In this document: in pieces, positions 9,312 to 18,366 of the stretch
Position numbering within the stretch: position 1 is the stretch's first letter
Layout of the letters: each line of letters starts with the position of its first letter
NCBI GenBank assembly: GCA_963757125.1
Contig: CAVWQP010000002.1
Coordinates: forward strand, 1 to 64,000
Reading direction: 5' to 3'
Length of the DNA stretch: 64,000 bases
Source of the DNA: CAVVSD01 sp963757125
GTDB lineage: Bacteria > Actinomycetota > Thermoleophilia > Solirubrobacterales > Solirubrobacteraceae
Notes under the pieces: model-generated
The model's input: only the letters and a program-made list of their open reading frames with translations
Told to the model about the DNA's origin: nothing
The model's database searches: none
Made by a program: the position numbers and the translations under genes

Positions 9312-10493
9312 TCAGTGCGCGACGCGTTCCCGCAGGCGGGCGATCTCGCCTCGCTCGTGGTGGACTCCGTCGCTGTCCTGACCACCGGAAGCGGCGAGCT
9401 CGTGGGCGAGATCGAGCGCCGCGCGCAGCACGTGCTTGGCGTTGCGGTGGCTGCGGTGGCCGTGACCGGAGCGGATGAACCGCTTGCGCTGCCTGCGCGG
9501 TGCGCAGAGCGCGTCGAGCTCGTCGGCGGTGATCGTGGAGTTCTCGACCTCGGGCTCCATGATCGCCCGCAGGAACTCGCGCTCCTGGGGCGCGGTCCTG
9601 CGCAGCGCGACGACGATCGCGACGAGCGCGATGATCCCGAGCCCGATCGCGACCAGGAAGCCGAGCGTGGTGCCGCCACCGATCGCGGCGACGCCGTCCC
9701 AGGATGCGTGCGCGAGCATCGCCAGCAGCATCAGGCCGATCCCCAGGCCCAGCCGTCGTCGCTGGACCGGCGTTCCGATCGCGTAGATCAGTCCACAGCA
9801 GAACAGCGCCGAGTACAGCGTGTGCGAGAACACGCCCGAGCCCGCGCGGATCGCGAACGTGGACAGCGCCGACTGGGCCTGATCGAATCCGAAGCCGGCG
9901 ATCGCGACGTTGAATCCGTACAGGACGTTCTCGAAGAGCTGGAAGCCGAGCCCGATGAACGCGCCGACGAACACCCCGTCGTACGGGGACCGGATCAGGC
10001 GCGGCGCGAGCCCGAGCAGCAGGATGAAGCCCGCAGCCTTGGCCGTCTCCTCCGAGAACGGCGCGGTGAGCGCAGGTGACCAGTCGGCCGCGAAGGCCTG
10101 CCCGAACAGCTTCGGGTAGATCGCGAGCATCGCCGTGTTCGCCGTCAATGCGAACGCGAACGTCCCGGCCAGCCCGCCCCAGAGGAACGCGGCCAGCACC
10201 AGCTTGCGCGGCTGGCGCTCGTAGTGATCGGTCAGTCGCAGGAGCGCGAGGAAGATCAGGCCGTAGAGCACTGCCGCGACCGCGCTGACCACGAGCGCCG
10301 TTCCCAGCACGCCACTGCCCGCGTCGAAGTAGCCCACGAGGTGCAGCACGCCGACGCCCGAGAGGACGATGAAGACCCAGAAGCAGAGGTTGTGCGGCTG
10401 CCAGAACCGGAACGGCTGTCCCCAACCCGACAGTTCCAGGATCTGCCGGCGACGCGTCAGCGCATCGGACTCCTCGGCGGTCCCGATCGCCAT
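9312..10493 (-). CDS. prsW: PrsW family intramembrane metalloprotease
   Basis: 393-aa polytopic membrane protein with about eight hydrophobic helices. It carries the PrsW signature: EE(T)AK in APFSEETAKAAGF (about residue 150), a helix with GLGFQLFENVLYG (about 185, the conserved E/N), and H residues in the following helices (FSHTLYSALF, AHASWDGVAA). PrsW-type proteases cleave membrane anti-sigma factors or other small membrane proteins. The C-terminal about 70 residues are basic and cytosolic. The start overlaps the stop of the upstream gene by one base (TGATG), so the two are coupled and the upstream membrane-anchored protein may be a partner or substrate. Confidence 0.85.
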   Translation of the reverse strand: MAIGTAEESDALTRRRQILELSGWGQPFRFWQPHNLCFWVFIVLSGVGVLHLVGYFDAGSGVLGTALVVSAVAAVLYGLIFLALLRLTDHYERQPRKLVLAAFLWGGLAGTFAFALTANTAMLAIYPKLFGQAFAADWSPALTAPFSEETAKAAGFILLLGLAPRLIRSPYDGVFVGAFIGLGFQLFENVLYGFNVAIAGFGFDQAQSALSTFAIRAGSGVFSHTLYSALFCCGLIYAIGTPVQRRRLGLGIGLMLLAMLAHASWDGVAAIGGGTTLGFLVAIGLGIIALVAIVVALRRTAPQEREFLRAIMEPEVENSTITADELDALCAPRRQRKRFIRSGHGHRSHRNAKHVLRAALDLAHELAASGGQDSDGVHHERGEIARLRERVAH

Positions 10494-11143
10494 CAGCCGG
10501 CCGCCTGCGGCTGGTACTTGATGCTGTCGATCATCCGCTCGATCTCATCCGCCTTCGCGGTGAGATCGGCTTCGGGACCCGAGGCGGTGATCTGCAGGCC
10601 GGTGCCGCCGTACTGCAGGGCGGCGACGACGCCCTTGCCGTCGATCGTCGTGTACGGCTGCGCGAGGCCCACCTGGCCGGCGGCGGTCTGGAACGCCTGC
10701 ACGTCGCCCGCGACGTGGAACGCCTCGTCTCGCTGAGTCGCCGACGTCACCTTGTCGATCTGCGAGAGCAGCGTTCTGAGATCGCCGCGGTACGGGCCCG
10801 GCGACACCTGAAACGACACGCTCCCGTCGACCAGCACCACGCCCTCGCCGGGACTCCGGCTGCGCGTCGTGTCGCGCGTCAGCAGACCCTGCTCGACGCC
10901 CCAGCCCTCCTGCGCGTCCATCGTCAGGCCGGGTCCGAGCGCGAAGACGTCGCCCGCCTTCGTGGTCTGGTCGTAGTTCAGCAGGCTGTTGACGCCGGGG
11001 ATGACGAGCGTCCAGAACACGAACAGGCCGATGACCACGAGGCCCGGCAGCAGGGAGCGGCGATCCAGGCCGAAGAAGCGATGCTCGACCGGGACCCGCC
11101 CGGTCGGCGTGAGTCCGTCGGGCCGAGGGTGACTCGCGCTCAC
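10493..11143 (-). CDS. membrane-anchored exported protein, coupled to prsW
   Basis: 216 aa from a GTG start at 11143 (GGGGAAGG Shine-Dalgarno about 8 bases upstream). A cytosolic Arg-rich N-terminus is followed by one hydrophobic segment (LLPGLVVIGLFVFWTLVIPG, about residues 30-50) and an extracytoplasmic domain of about 160 residues with mixed alpha/beta character. No family recognised; the domain pattern (about 20-residue repeats of strand-helix ending IERMIDSIK) resembles small exported PsbP/Mog1-like folds, but this is only an impression. The stop overlaps the prsW ATG by one base. Confidence 0.7.
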   Translation of the reverse strand: MSASHPRPDGLTPTGRVPVEHRFFGLDRRSLLPGLVVIGLFVFWTLVIPGVNSLLNYDQTTKAGDVFALGPGLTMDAQEGWGVEQGLLTRDTTRSRSPGEGVVLVDGSVSFQVSPGPYRGDLRTLLSQIDKVTSATQRDEAFHVAGDVQAFQTAAGQVGLAQPYTTIDGKGVVAALQYGGTGLQITASGPEADLTAKADEIERMIDSIKYQPQAAG

Positions 11144-11238
11144 CGGCGCAACCTTCCCCGCATGGGGGCGCAAAGCTACCAAGCCGTTGCGTCGTGTCGA
11201 GACCGCTGACAGGTCGGCCGGGATGACGACGTGCAGGA

Positions 11239-11565
11239 CTATGGCCCGGCGTTCAGCGGGCCGCAGATCCAGCCGCCGCACCTCCGGTACGTCTCCCCGG
11301 GCAGCATGGGCCAGCGCCTGGCGACGCGGTACGTGACACCTGGGCCTCCGCGGCTCAGCGACACGATGTACGGCTCCCCGTACGACCAGCCGCCGTCGAA
11401 GCCGCTGAACGCGGCTTCGCGCCCAGCGCGGTAGCCCGCGGTGTAGCCACCGGATGTGACCGGCGCCGGGCGGGGATCGACGGACGCGCGTCCGAGCAGA
11501 TACGCCCCTGATCCGACGCCCGCGAGGAGGAGCACGAGCACGAGCACACGGCCGGGAGACCGCAT
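11239..11565 (-). CDS. small single-span membrane protein, paralogue B
   Basis: 108 aa: N-terminal anchor (MRSPGRVLVLVLLLAGVGSGAYLLG), then SGGYTAGYRAGREAAFSGFDGGW and a tail with two Cys (RRCGGWICGPLNAGP). Near-identical to the first 103 residues of the protein at 5638-6081. This copy has the compact, probably ancestral C-terminus. The two copies flank the LAL regulator, PrsW and linked genes in the same orientation. Unknown function; a small exported or membrane-tethered protein. Confidence 0.7.
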   Translation of the reverse strand: MRSPGRVLVLVLLLAGVGSGAYLLGRASVDPRPAPVTSGGYTAGYRAGREAAFSGFDGGWSYGEPYIVSLSRGGPGVTYRVARRWPMLPGETYRRCGGWICGPLNAGP

Positions 11566-11609
11566 GCCGTCAGCATATGCGCGCGGCCGCGCATCGCGGG
11601 GCCGCAACG

Positions 11610-12023
11610 TCAGCTGATGCGGACGGGCAGGCGCGTGAGTCCGCGCGTCGAGTTGTTCAGTCCCCAGACCGGCTCCCCGACCCGCTCGATCGTGGTCACG
11701 CGCTCCGCCAGCGCGGTGAACAGGGCCTGGGCCTCCATCGTCGACAGGGAGCGCCCGGGGCAGGCATGGGTGCCGAAGTCGAACGCGAGGTGGTCGCCCG
11801 GGTTGCGGCGCACGTCGAGGACGTCGGGGTTCGGATAGTGCCGTTCGTCGCGGTTCGCGGCGCCATAGGAATGGACGACGCGCGAGTCGGCCGGGATGAC
11901 GAAGCCCTCGCCGAGGTCGACGCCCCGGGTCGTCGTACTGCCTCATGTACGCCGCCGGTCCCAGATCCAGATGTCGATGTCCGTGTGGACGTGCGCGGAT
12001 GTGGCGGCAGCCGTCATGTGCAT
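11610..12023 (-). pseudogene. cytochrome P450 with large internal deletion
   Basis: The C-terminal part is clear: FVIPADSRVVHSYGAANRDE, the region before the heme, then FDFGTHACPGRSL, the heme-ligand loop with its Cys (FGxHxCxG), and a normal C-terminal end. Only about 110 of the usual about 400 residues are present in this frame, which is blocked upstream by a TGA. Immediately upstream, a normal-looking start (GGGGGAG, ATG at 12023) opens about 30 residues (MHMTAAATSAHVHTDIDIWD...) that resemble a P450 N-terminus but run out of frame into the C-terminal part. The best reading is one P450 gene that lost about 270 internal codons. Confidence 0.75.
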
Positions 12024-12180
12024 CTCCCCCACTGTCGGCGGCCGATCTCAACCAGTGAACCAGGCACACGATCGCCAGGGGGAGGGGCGCGCGAGACGCA
12101 GTCCGCCAGACGCTCGCGGCGGACGGCGCAACAGGAATAGGATCGCCGGGAGGACCAGGGGACATGCGATCGAGGAGACG

Positions 12181-13949
12181 ATGACCGCCCCTAGGTACGA
12201 GTGGACGGTTGGGTCGGGGGTCCCGGAGAGACCGCGCCTCCTCCTGATCCTGGCCATCGCCGCCGCCGCGATCGCCGGAACCGCCGGCGCGATCCTCCTG
12301 CAGCTCGACAGCGACCATGCCGGCAGGGATCCGGCCGTCCAGATCTCGCTGCTCGCCTGGCTGATCCTTCCCTACGTGCTCGGTGGGCTGGTCGCCTGGT
12401 ACTGCAAGCCGTCGAACCGGTTCGGGCCCCTGATGATCGCAGCGGGGCTGGGCACGTTGCTGTCGTCCTTCTCCTCGGCGAACGCCAACCTCCTCTCGAC
12501 GATCGGCACGGCGTTCGACCTCCTCCCGTTCGCCCTCTTCATGCATGTCTTCCTCGCGTTCCCGACCGGGGCTCTGCGCGGCCGGAGCGAGCGCATCGTC
12601 GTCGGGGCCGCGTACGCGGTGGCGCTGCTCAACGTCGTCGGGCTGATGCTGGGAGGCTTCGACCCGGACAACGCGATCGCGGTCACCGACGCTCCGAGAC
12701 TCGCCGCCCACCTCCTGCGTCTCCAGCTCGTCGTGATCGCCGGTCTGCTCCTCGTCGGGTTCGTGGCCATGTTGAGCCGCCGCGCCGCCGCCGCCCGGCC
12801 CCTCCGGGCGCCGGTCAAGGTGCTGGTGGACGCGTTCTCCCTGGCGCTCGTGTTGGCCGCGGTGCTCCTGCTCGTCCAGGCCTTCGCCATCTCGCTGGAT
12901 GCGTTCCTGGCCATCCAACGCACGATGTTCGTGATCGTCGGTCTGGCGCCGTTCGTCTTCCTGCTGGCGATGCTGGACGCCCGCCTGGCTCGCTCGGCCG
13001 TCGGCGACCTGCTGCTCGAGCTGCGCGCCGAGCCACCGCCCACCGAGCTCACCCAGCCGCTGTCGCGAGCGCTGCGCGACCCGACGGTCAGCCTCGCGTA
13101 CTGGCTGCCCCGGTACGACACGTGGGCCGACCCGGACGGTCGGCCCGTGCGCCTGCCTGGACCCGACGAGGCCCGGTCGGTCACCTTCGTCGACAGCGAG
13201 GGACGACACCTGGCGGCGCTCATGCACGACCCCGCCCTCGACGAGGAACCCCAGCTGCTGCGGGCGGTCGGCGCAGCGGCGGGCATCGCGCTGGAGAACG
13301 GGCATCTGCACGTCCAGCTGAAGGCGAAGCTGCAAGAGCTCGAGGGCTCGCGGGTCGTGTTCTCGCGGCGGGTCAGCAGGAGCGCAAGCGGCTCGAGCGC
13401 AACCTCCACGACGGTGCGCAACAACGTCTGATCGCGCTCTCGCTCGAGCTCGGCAGGTACAGCGCGAAGCTCGACGACGACGCCGAGGCGCGTGCTCGGA
13501 TCCAATCTGCCCGAGCCGAGATCGCCACCTCGCTCGAGGAACTGCGCACTGTCGCCCGCGGCCTGCACCCCGCGGTGCTCAGCGGTCACGGACTCGGTGT
13601 CGCGCTCGAGTCGTTGGCCGCGAGCTCCCCGGTCCCGGTGAGGCTCCACGTCGGCGTCGAGAACCGGCTCGACGAGTCGATCGAGGTCGCGGCCTACTAC
13701 GTCGTCGCCGAGAGCCTCGCCAACATCGGCAAGCACGCCCGCGCCACGCGGGCGACCGTCGACATCGACCGCCAGGGCGATGAGATCGTGGTCGAGGTCG
13801 TCGACGACGGCATCGGCGGCGCCGACAGCGACCGCGGAAGCGGGCTTCGCGGTCTCGCCGACCGAGTGGAGGCGCTCGGAGGACGGCTCAGGGTATGGAC
13901 GCCCAGCGGCGGAGGCACTCGAGTACGGGCGCAGCTGCCGTGCGCGTAG
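12181..13949 (+). CDS. two-component sensor histidine kinase (NarL-type partner), apparent -1 frameshift
   Basis: 589 aa if one base is restored near 13365. Six hydrophobic helices at residues about 20-230 form the sensor region, then a GAF-like linker, a coiled coil (VQLKAKLQELEGSR), the dimerisation/phosphoacceptor box ERKRLERNLHDGAQQRL (His in LHDGAQ, HisKA_3 type) and a HATPase_c domain (YYVVAESLANIGKHA, DDGIGGAD, GSGLRGLADRVEALGG). ATG 12181 has GAGGAG five bases upstream. The shift separates the membrane half from the catalytic half; if real, the kinase would be dead. The stop overlaps the response regulator start by 10 bp. Confidence 0.85.
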
Positions 13950-14584
13950 CACTGGCCGAGGACAGCGTTCTCCTGCGCGACGGACTGGCGCGGCTGCTGG
14001 AGGACGAGGGCTTCGACGTCATCGGACAATGCGACGACGCCGAGGAGCTCATGCGCAAGCTCTCGGCTCATGCCGTCGACGTCGCGATCCTCGACATCCG
14101 CCTTCCGCCGACGCACACCGACGAAGGGCTGCGCGCGGCGATCGAGATCCGCGAGCGCTACCCCGGCACCGGGGTGCTCGTCCTGTCGCAGTACATCGAG
14201 CTCGGCCTGGCGATGAAGCTGCTGTCGGGCTCGGCCGAGGCCACCGGCTACCTCCTCAAGGACCGCATCGGTGACGTCAGGGACTTCGTCGCCGCCGTGC
14301 AACGGGTGGCCGACGGCGGCTCGGCGATCGACCCGATGATCGTCTCGACGCTGCTGTCGCGGCGGCGCAGCGACGATCCGCTCGGCGGGCTGACGCCCCG
14401 CGAGCGCGAGGTGCTCGAGCTGATGGCGACCGGAAGCTCGAACCAGGGGATCGCCGACGATCTCGTGATCACGCTGCGTGCCGTGGAGAAGTACGTCTCG
14501 AGCATCTTCGGCAAGCTCGGGCTGCCCTCGACCGGCAGCGAGTCGCGGCGGGTGCTCGCGGTGCTGCTGTTCCTGCGCAGCTGA
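13940..14584 (+). CDS. NarL/FixJ family response regulator
   Basis: 214 aa from GTG 13940, which lies inside the end of the kinase gene. Receiver domain at residues 1-120 with acidic pair ED (7-8), phosphoacceptor Asp52 (VAILDIRLPP) and Lys in YLLKDRIGD. The C-terminal LuxR-type helix-turn-helix is GLTPREREVLELMATGSSNQGIADDLVITLRAVEKYV. It forms a pair with the upstream HisKA_3 kinase. The MMPL transporter begins 120 bp downstream on the same strand and is the obvious candidate target. Confidence 0.92.
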   Translation: MRVALAEDSVLLRDGLARLLEDEGFDVIGQCDDAEELMRKLSAHAVDVAILDIRLPPTHTDEGLRAAIEIRERYPGTGVLVLSQYIELGLAMKLLSGSAEATGYLLKDRIGDVRDFVAAVQRVADGGSAIDPMIVSTLLSRRRSDDPLGGLTPREREVLELMATGSSNQGIADDLVITLRAVEKYVSSIFGKLGLPSTGSESRRVLAVLLFLRS

Positions 14585-14703
14585 CGCGCGAGCGACACGA
14601 AGACGCCAGAAACCCGCCCCCCGGAACGGCATGTTTCCCGGCTGTCCCCGGGCGGCAGCGGATGGGAGGTTGGACGCGTCTCTTCACGCCGAGAGGAACC
14701 CCG

Positions 14704-17036
14704 ATGAAGACGCGCATCATCCAGCGCGAGCCCAAGCCGGAGCAGCCCGACGCCTCGGCAGGCGACGCGAAGCAGCCCCCGCCGGCTCCTGCCCACAACC
14801 TTGCCGCCCGGATGGCTCGCTGGAGCGGCCAGCACCGCAGGAAGGCCATCTTCGGCTGGCTCGCGTTCGCCCTCATCGCGTTCGCGGTCGGGATGAACGT
14901 GGTCGGCCAGAAGGACATCTCCGATGTCGATGGGTACTCGGGGGAGTCCGGCCGCGCGGAGAGGGCGCTGGACCGCGCCGGTCTGAGGCCGACCGAGGAG
15001 GTCGTCTTCATCCAGAGCGACAAGCTCACCGTCAAGGACCCGGCGTTCCGGGGGGCGGTCGGAGACGTCACCGACCGCATGTCCCGGATCCCCTACGTCC
15101 GCAACGTGAGTTCGCCGCTGGCACCCGGCGGCACCGTCTCGGCCGACGGCCACGCCGCGCTGGTGCACTTCGACATCGCCGGCGATTCGACGGTCGCAGC
15201 GGATCGCGTCGATCCCACGCTGGCCGCGGTGGCCGCGGTCCAGAAGAGCCATCCCGGCCTCGACATCCAGCAGTTCGGCGACGCCAGCGCGGCCAAGGCC
15301 ATCGACGGCGTGATCACCGACGATCTCGGCAAGGCGGGGATGCTCTCGCTGCCGGTCACACTGATCATCCTCACCATCACCTTCGGGACGCTCGTGGCAG
15401 CAGGTCTGCCGCTGCTGATCGGACTCACCTCCGTGATGGCCGCCCTGGGCCTGGTCGCCATCACGAGCCACCTGTTCCCGGTGGACAGCAACCTGCCCGC
15501 GGTCGTGCTCCTGATCGGGCTGGCGGTCGGCGTGGACTACTCGCTCTTCTACCTCCGGCGTGAGCGGGAGGAGCGTGCCGCGGGGCGCGACGCGCGCGCC
15601 GCGCTGCAGGCCGCCGCCGCGACGTCCGGGCGCGCGGTGCTGATCTCGGGCGTGACCGTGATCGTCGCGATGGCGGGGATGTTCATCAGCGGCGACGCGT
15701 CGTTCATCTCCTTCGCGGAGGGGACGATCCTCGTGGTCGCCATCGCCGTCTTCGCCTCGTTGACGGTGCTCCCAGCGATGCTGTCCTGGCTCGGGGACCG
15801 CGTCGAGAAGGGGCGGATCCCAGGGCTCGGCCGTCGCCGTCCGGCAGGCGAGTCGCGCTTCTGGACCGCTCTGACCGGACGCGTCATGCGCCGCCCGGGC
15901 CTGGCGATGCTCCTCGCGGGCGGGCTCCTGGTGGCGCTGGCGATCCCGGCGCTGCAGATGAAGATCGTGACGAGCGGCGTCGAGCAGATGCCCCAGCACC
16001 TTCCGGTCATCCAGGCCTACAACAACGTGAAGCAGGTGTTCCCCACCGAGGGCGTGATCGCGAGCGTCGTCGTCGAGGCCGACGACGCGCACGCAGGCGC
16101 CGTGGCCGCCGGCATCGCCGGGCTCCGCGCGCAGGTCGAGCGCTCCGATGCGTTCCTGCCGGGGACCGAGGTCATCTACAGCAAGGACGGTACGGTCGCC
16201 CAGATCAACGTCCCGACCCGCGGCACCGGCACCGACGCCGCATCCATGAACGCCCTTCACCAGCTGCGGGACAAGATCATCCCGGCCACGGTGGGCGGTG
16301 TCGGGGCGACAGCGGTCAACGTCACCGGCGACGCCGCCAACTCGAAGGACTTCGCCAATCAGCTCAACAGCAGACTGCCGTTGATCTTCGCGTTCGTGCT
16401 CGGGCTCGCGTTCCTGCTCCTGCTCGTCACCTTCCGCTCCATCGTGATCCCGGTCAAGGCGATCGTCCTCAACCTGCTCTCGGTCGGAGCCGCCTACGGC
16501 GTCCTCGTCTCATCTTCCAGCAGGGGCACGGGGAGTCGCTGCTCGGCTTCACGTCGAACGGTGGGGTGACGAACTGGCTGCCGCTCTTCCTGTTCGTGGT
16601 GCTGTTCGGGCTCTCGATGGACTACCACGTGTTCATCCTGTCCCGGGTCAAGGAGCTCCACGACCGCGGCATGTCGACCGACGAGGCGGTCCAGCGCGGG
16701 ATCGCGACGACCGCCGGAACCGTGACAAGCGCGGCGATCGTCATGGTCGGCGTGTTCCTGGTCTTCGTCACGCTGACGTTCCTCGACTTCAAGGAGCTCG
16801 GCCTCGGGCTGGCCGTCGCGGTCCTGATCGACGCCACCATCATCCGCGGTGTCCTGCTGCCGGCCTCGATGAAGGTGCTGGGAGACTGGAACTGGTACCT
16901 GCCGCGTTGGCTCGAGTGGCTGCCGCACGTCGGGGCCGGGCGCGACGCCGCCCCACCCATCCCTCCCAGGGGCCCGCAATCCCCCGGTGAGCCCGGCCCT
17001 GCCGACGCGCCGCCTCGTGCGCCGGTCCCGGCCTGA
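14704..17036 (+). CDS. MMPL family transporter (RND superfamily), apparent -1 frameshift
   Basis: 777 aa if one base is restored near 16509. Duplicated RND architecture: helix 1 (AIFGWLAFALIAFAVG), a periplasmic loop, then five helices with the GxxxDY motif (LIGLAVGVDYSLFYLRREREE), a second periplasmic loop, and the second helix bundle with GLSMDYHVFILSRVKE, the second Asp-Tyr motif. The shift falls between VGAAYGVLV and IFQQGHGESLLGF, a well-conserved junction in this family. MMPL proteins export lipids or drugs using the proton gradient. A Pro/Ala-rich tail follows. GAGAGGA precedes ATG 14704. Probably controlled by the adjacent two-component system. Confidence 0.88.
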
Positions 17037-17071
17037 GGCCCCGACCGCAGCCGCTGTCACCGGCACGCAAC

Positions 17072-17176
17072 GACGAGGGCCCCGCTCACGCGGGGCCCTC
17101 CGCAGTGCATGCCCAGCTCCCGTCAGGGATCGACTCGATGATCGGCCTGACGCGGTGACTCTCTGTGGTCACGTGG
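17072..17176 (+). repeat. terminator-linked dispersed repeat, copy 1
   Basis: Begins with a strong hairpin, GAGGGCCCCGC-TCAC-GCGGGGCCCTC (17075-17100), a likely terminator for the MMPL gene and, in the other direction, for the convergent araC. The next about 75 bp (GCATGCCCAGCTCCCGTCAG, then a degenerate version of GCTACTTGATGATTGG) align with the segment at 22780-22892 at roughly 80 per cent by eye. Similar but shorter matches occur at 20722 and 25344. Confidence 0.7.
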
Positions 17177-17262
17177 CGCCGGCGCTGACGATCTCGGCGC
17201 CGAGGGTGACGACCAGCGCTGGCTGTAGCCGTGTGAGACCGGCGCTGCTGCGACGCGCTGCG

Positions 17263-18244
17263 CTACCGCGCAATCGCTGCCTGCCCGTGCGCGCTCTTCA
17301 GCTCGCGTGGTGCGACCCCGTAGTGGCGTCGGAACGCTCGGCTGAAGTACGAGCTGTCACGGAAGCCCCAGCGGCGGGCGATATCCGACACGGTGTCGTT
17401 GCTCGGTGTCACCAGATCGGCGTGGCACCGTTCGAGGCGGCGGCGGCGAACCAGAGCGCCCACGGATTCGCCGGTGAGCTCGAACGCTTCGTGCAGTGTC
17501 CGAACGGAGATCGCGTGCACCGCAGCGATGCCGGGCGGGGTCAGCCCGGGCTCCTGGAGGTGCATCTCGATGTACCTGCGAACCTGCATCACGATCGCCT
17601 CGCGCAACCGTTGCGGCTCCGAGGGCAGCCCCGCGCCCAGGGCAACGCGCGCCAGTTCGATGGCGGCGTCTCCGGCGGCCGTCCGGCTGACGTCGTCGAG
17701 GACGGGGCCACGGTCTGCGAGTGTCTCCAGGAACGCGCTGAAGAGCTGCAGCGGGGACGAATCGGCGGGCAGGACCCGGCCGACGACATCGTCGAGGCGG
17801 GGGAAGGCTGCTCGAAGTCGAGCGCGGGGCACGACAAGTGTGCGTTTGACGATCGGCCCGATCGCATCGAACGATCCCGGCACGTTCCCATCCCAGACCA
17901 CGAGCTGTCCGGGTGCCAGCAGCATGCTGTTGCCGTTGAGCGTCAGTCCGAGGCTGCCGTGGCGCATGGCGAGGATGCCAACCAGGTCGGGGGGTGTTTG
18001 GGCGATCTCGCGTCGCGTTCGGCGGCCGCGCCCGTGACCGCACGCGAAGTCGACCAGGGCGGCATCACCCAACCTCAGCCGGGAGACTCGCGCATCGAAG
18101 CGGTCGTCGGCACCTGCGATCAGGCCGTGCGTCGAACGGGATGTAGGCCTGTGCCAGCATCTCGCGCCACGCCTCGGCGCGATCGCTCGCATCGGGCGCC
18201 TCCAGCTCCCAGCTCTCGGCGGCCGTCTCTCTCTCCTGGAACAT
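17263..18244 (-). CDS. AraC family transcriptional regulator, apparent +1 frameshift
   Basis: 326 aa if one base is removed near 18115. The N-terminal AraC-binding-like-domain segment (EAWREMLAQAYIPFDARP) is in one frame and continues as DDRFDARVSRLRLGDAALVD in the next. The C-terminal HTH_18 domain is clear: ISVRTLHEAFELTGESVG, then DTVSDIARRWGFRDSSYFSRAFRRHYG-APREL. ATG 18244 is preceded by GGCGGGG. The gene is divergent from the Baeyer-Villiger monooxygenase with 122 bp between starts and is the likely regulator of that catabolic set. Confidence 0.85.
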
Positions 18245-18366
18245 CACCCCGCCGAGATGGTTCCAGCGCCCGCATCCGTTGTCCAGGCGCGAGACACGCG
18301 CCATCGGTCAAGAGCGGCGCGCTGGAGGACGCGACGCGGACGCGGTCCTCCCGTAGCGTCGCGCAG

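Noticed and set aside
11239..13335. Long minus-strand frame of 698 codons opposite the histidine kinase
   Set aside because: Shadow of the kinase gene; only its last 108 codons (paralogue B) have protein character.
16987..18366. Upstream extension of the BVMO frame by about 460 codons
   Set aside because: It covers the terminator and the opposite-strand araC; ATG 18367 begins right at the FAD motif.
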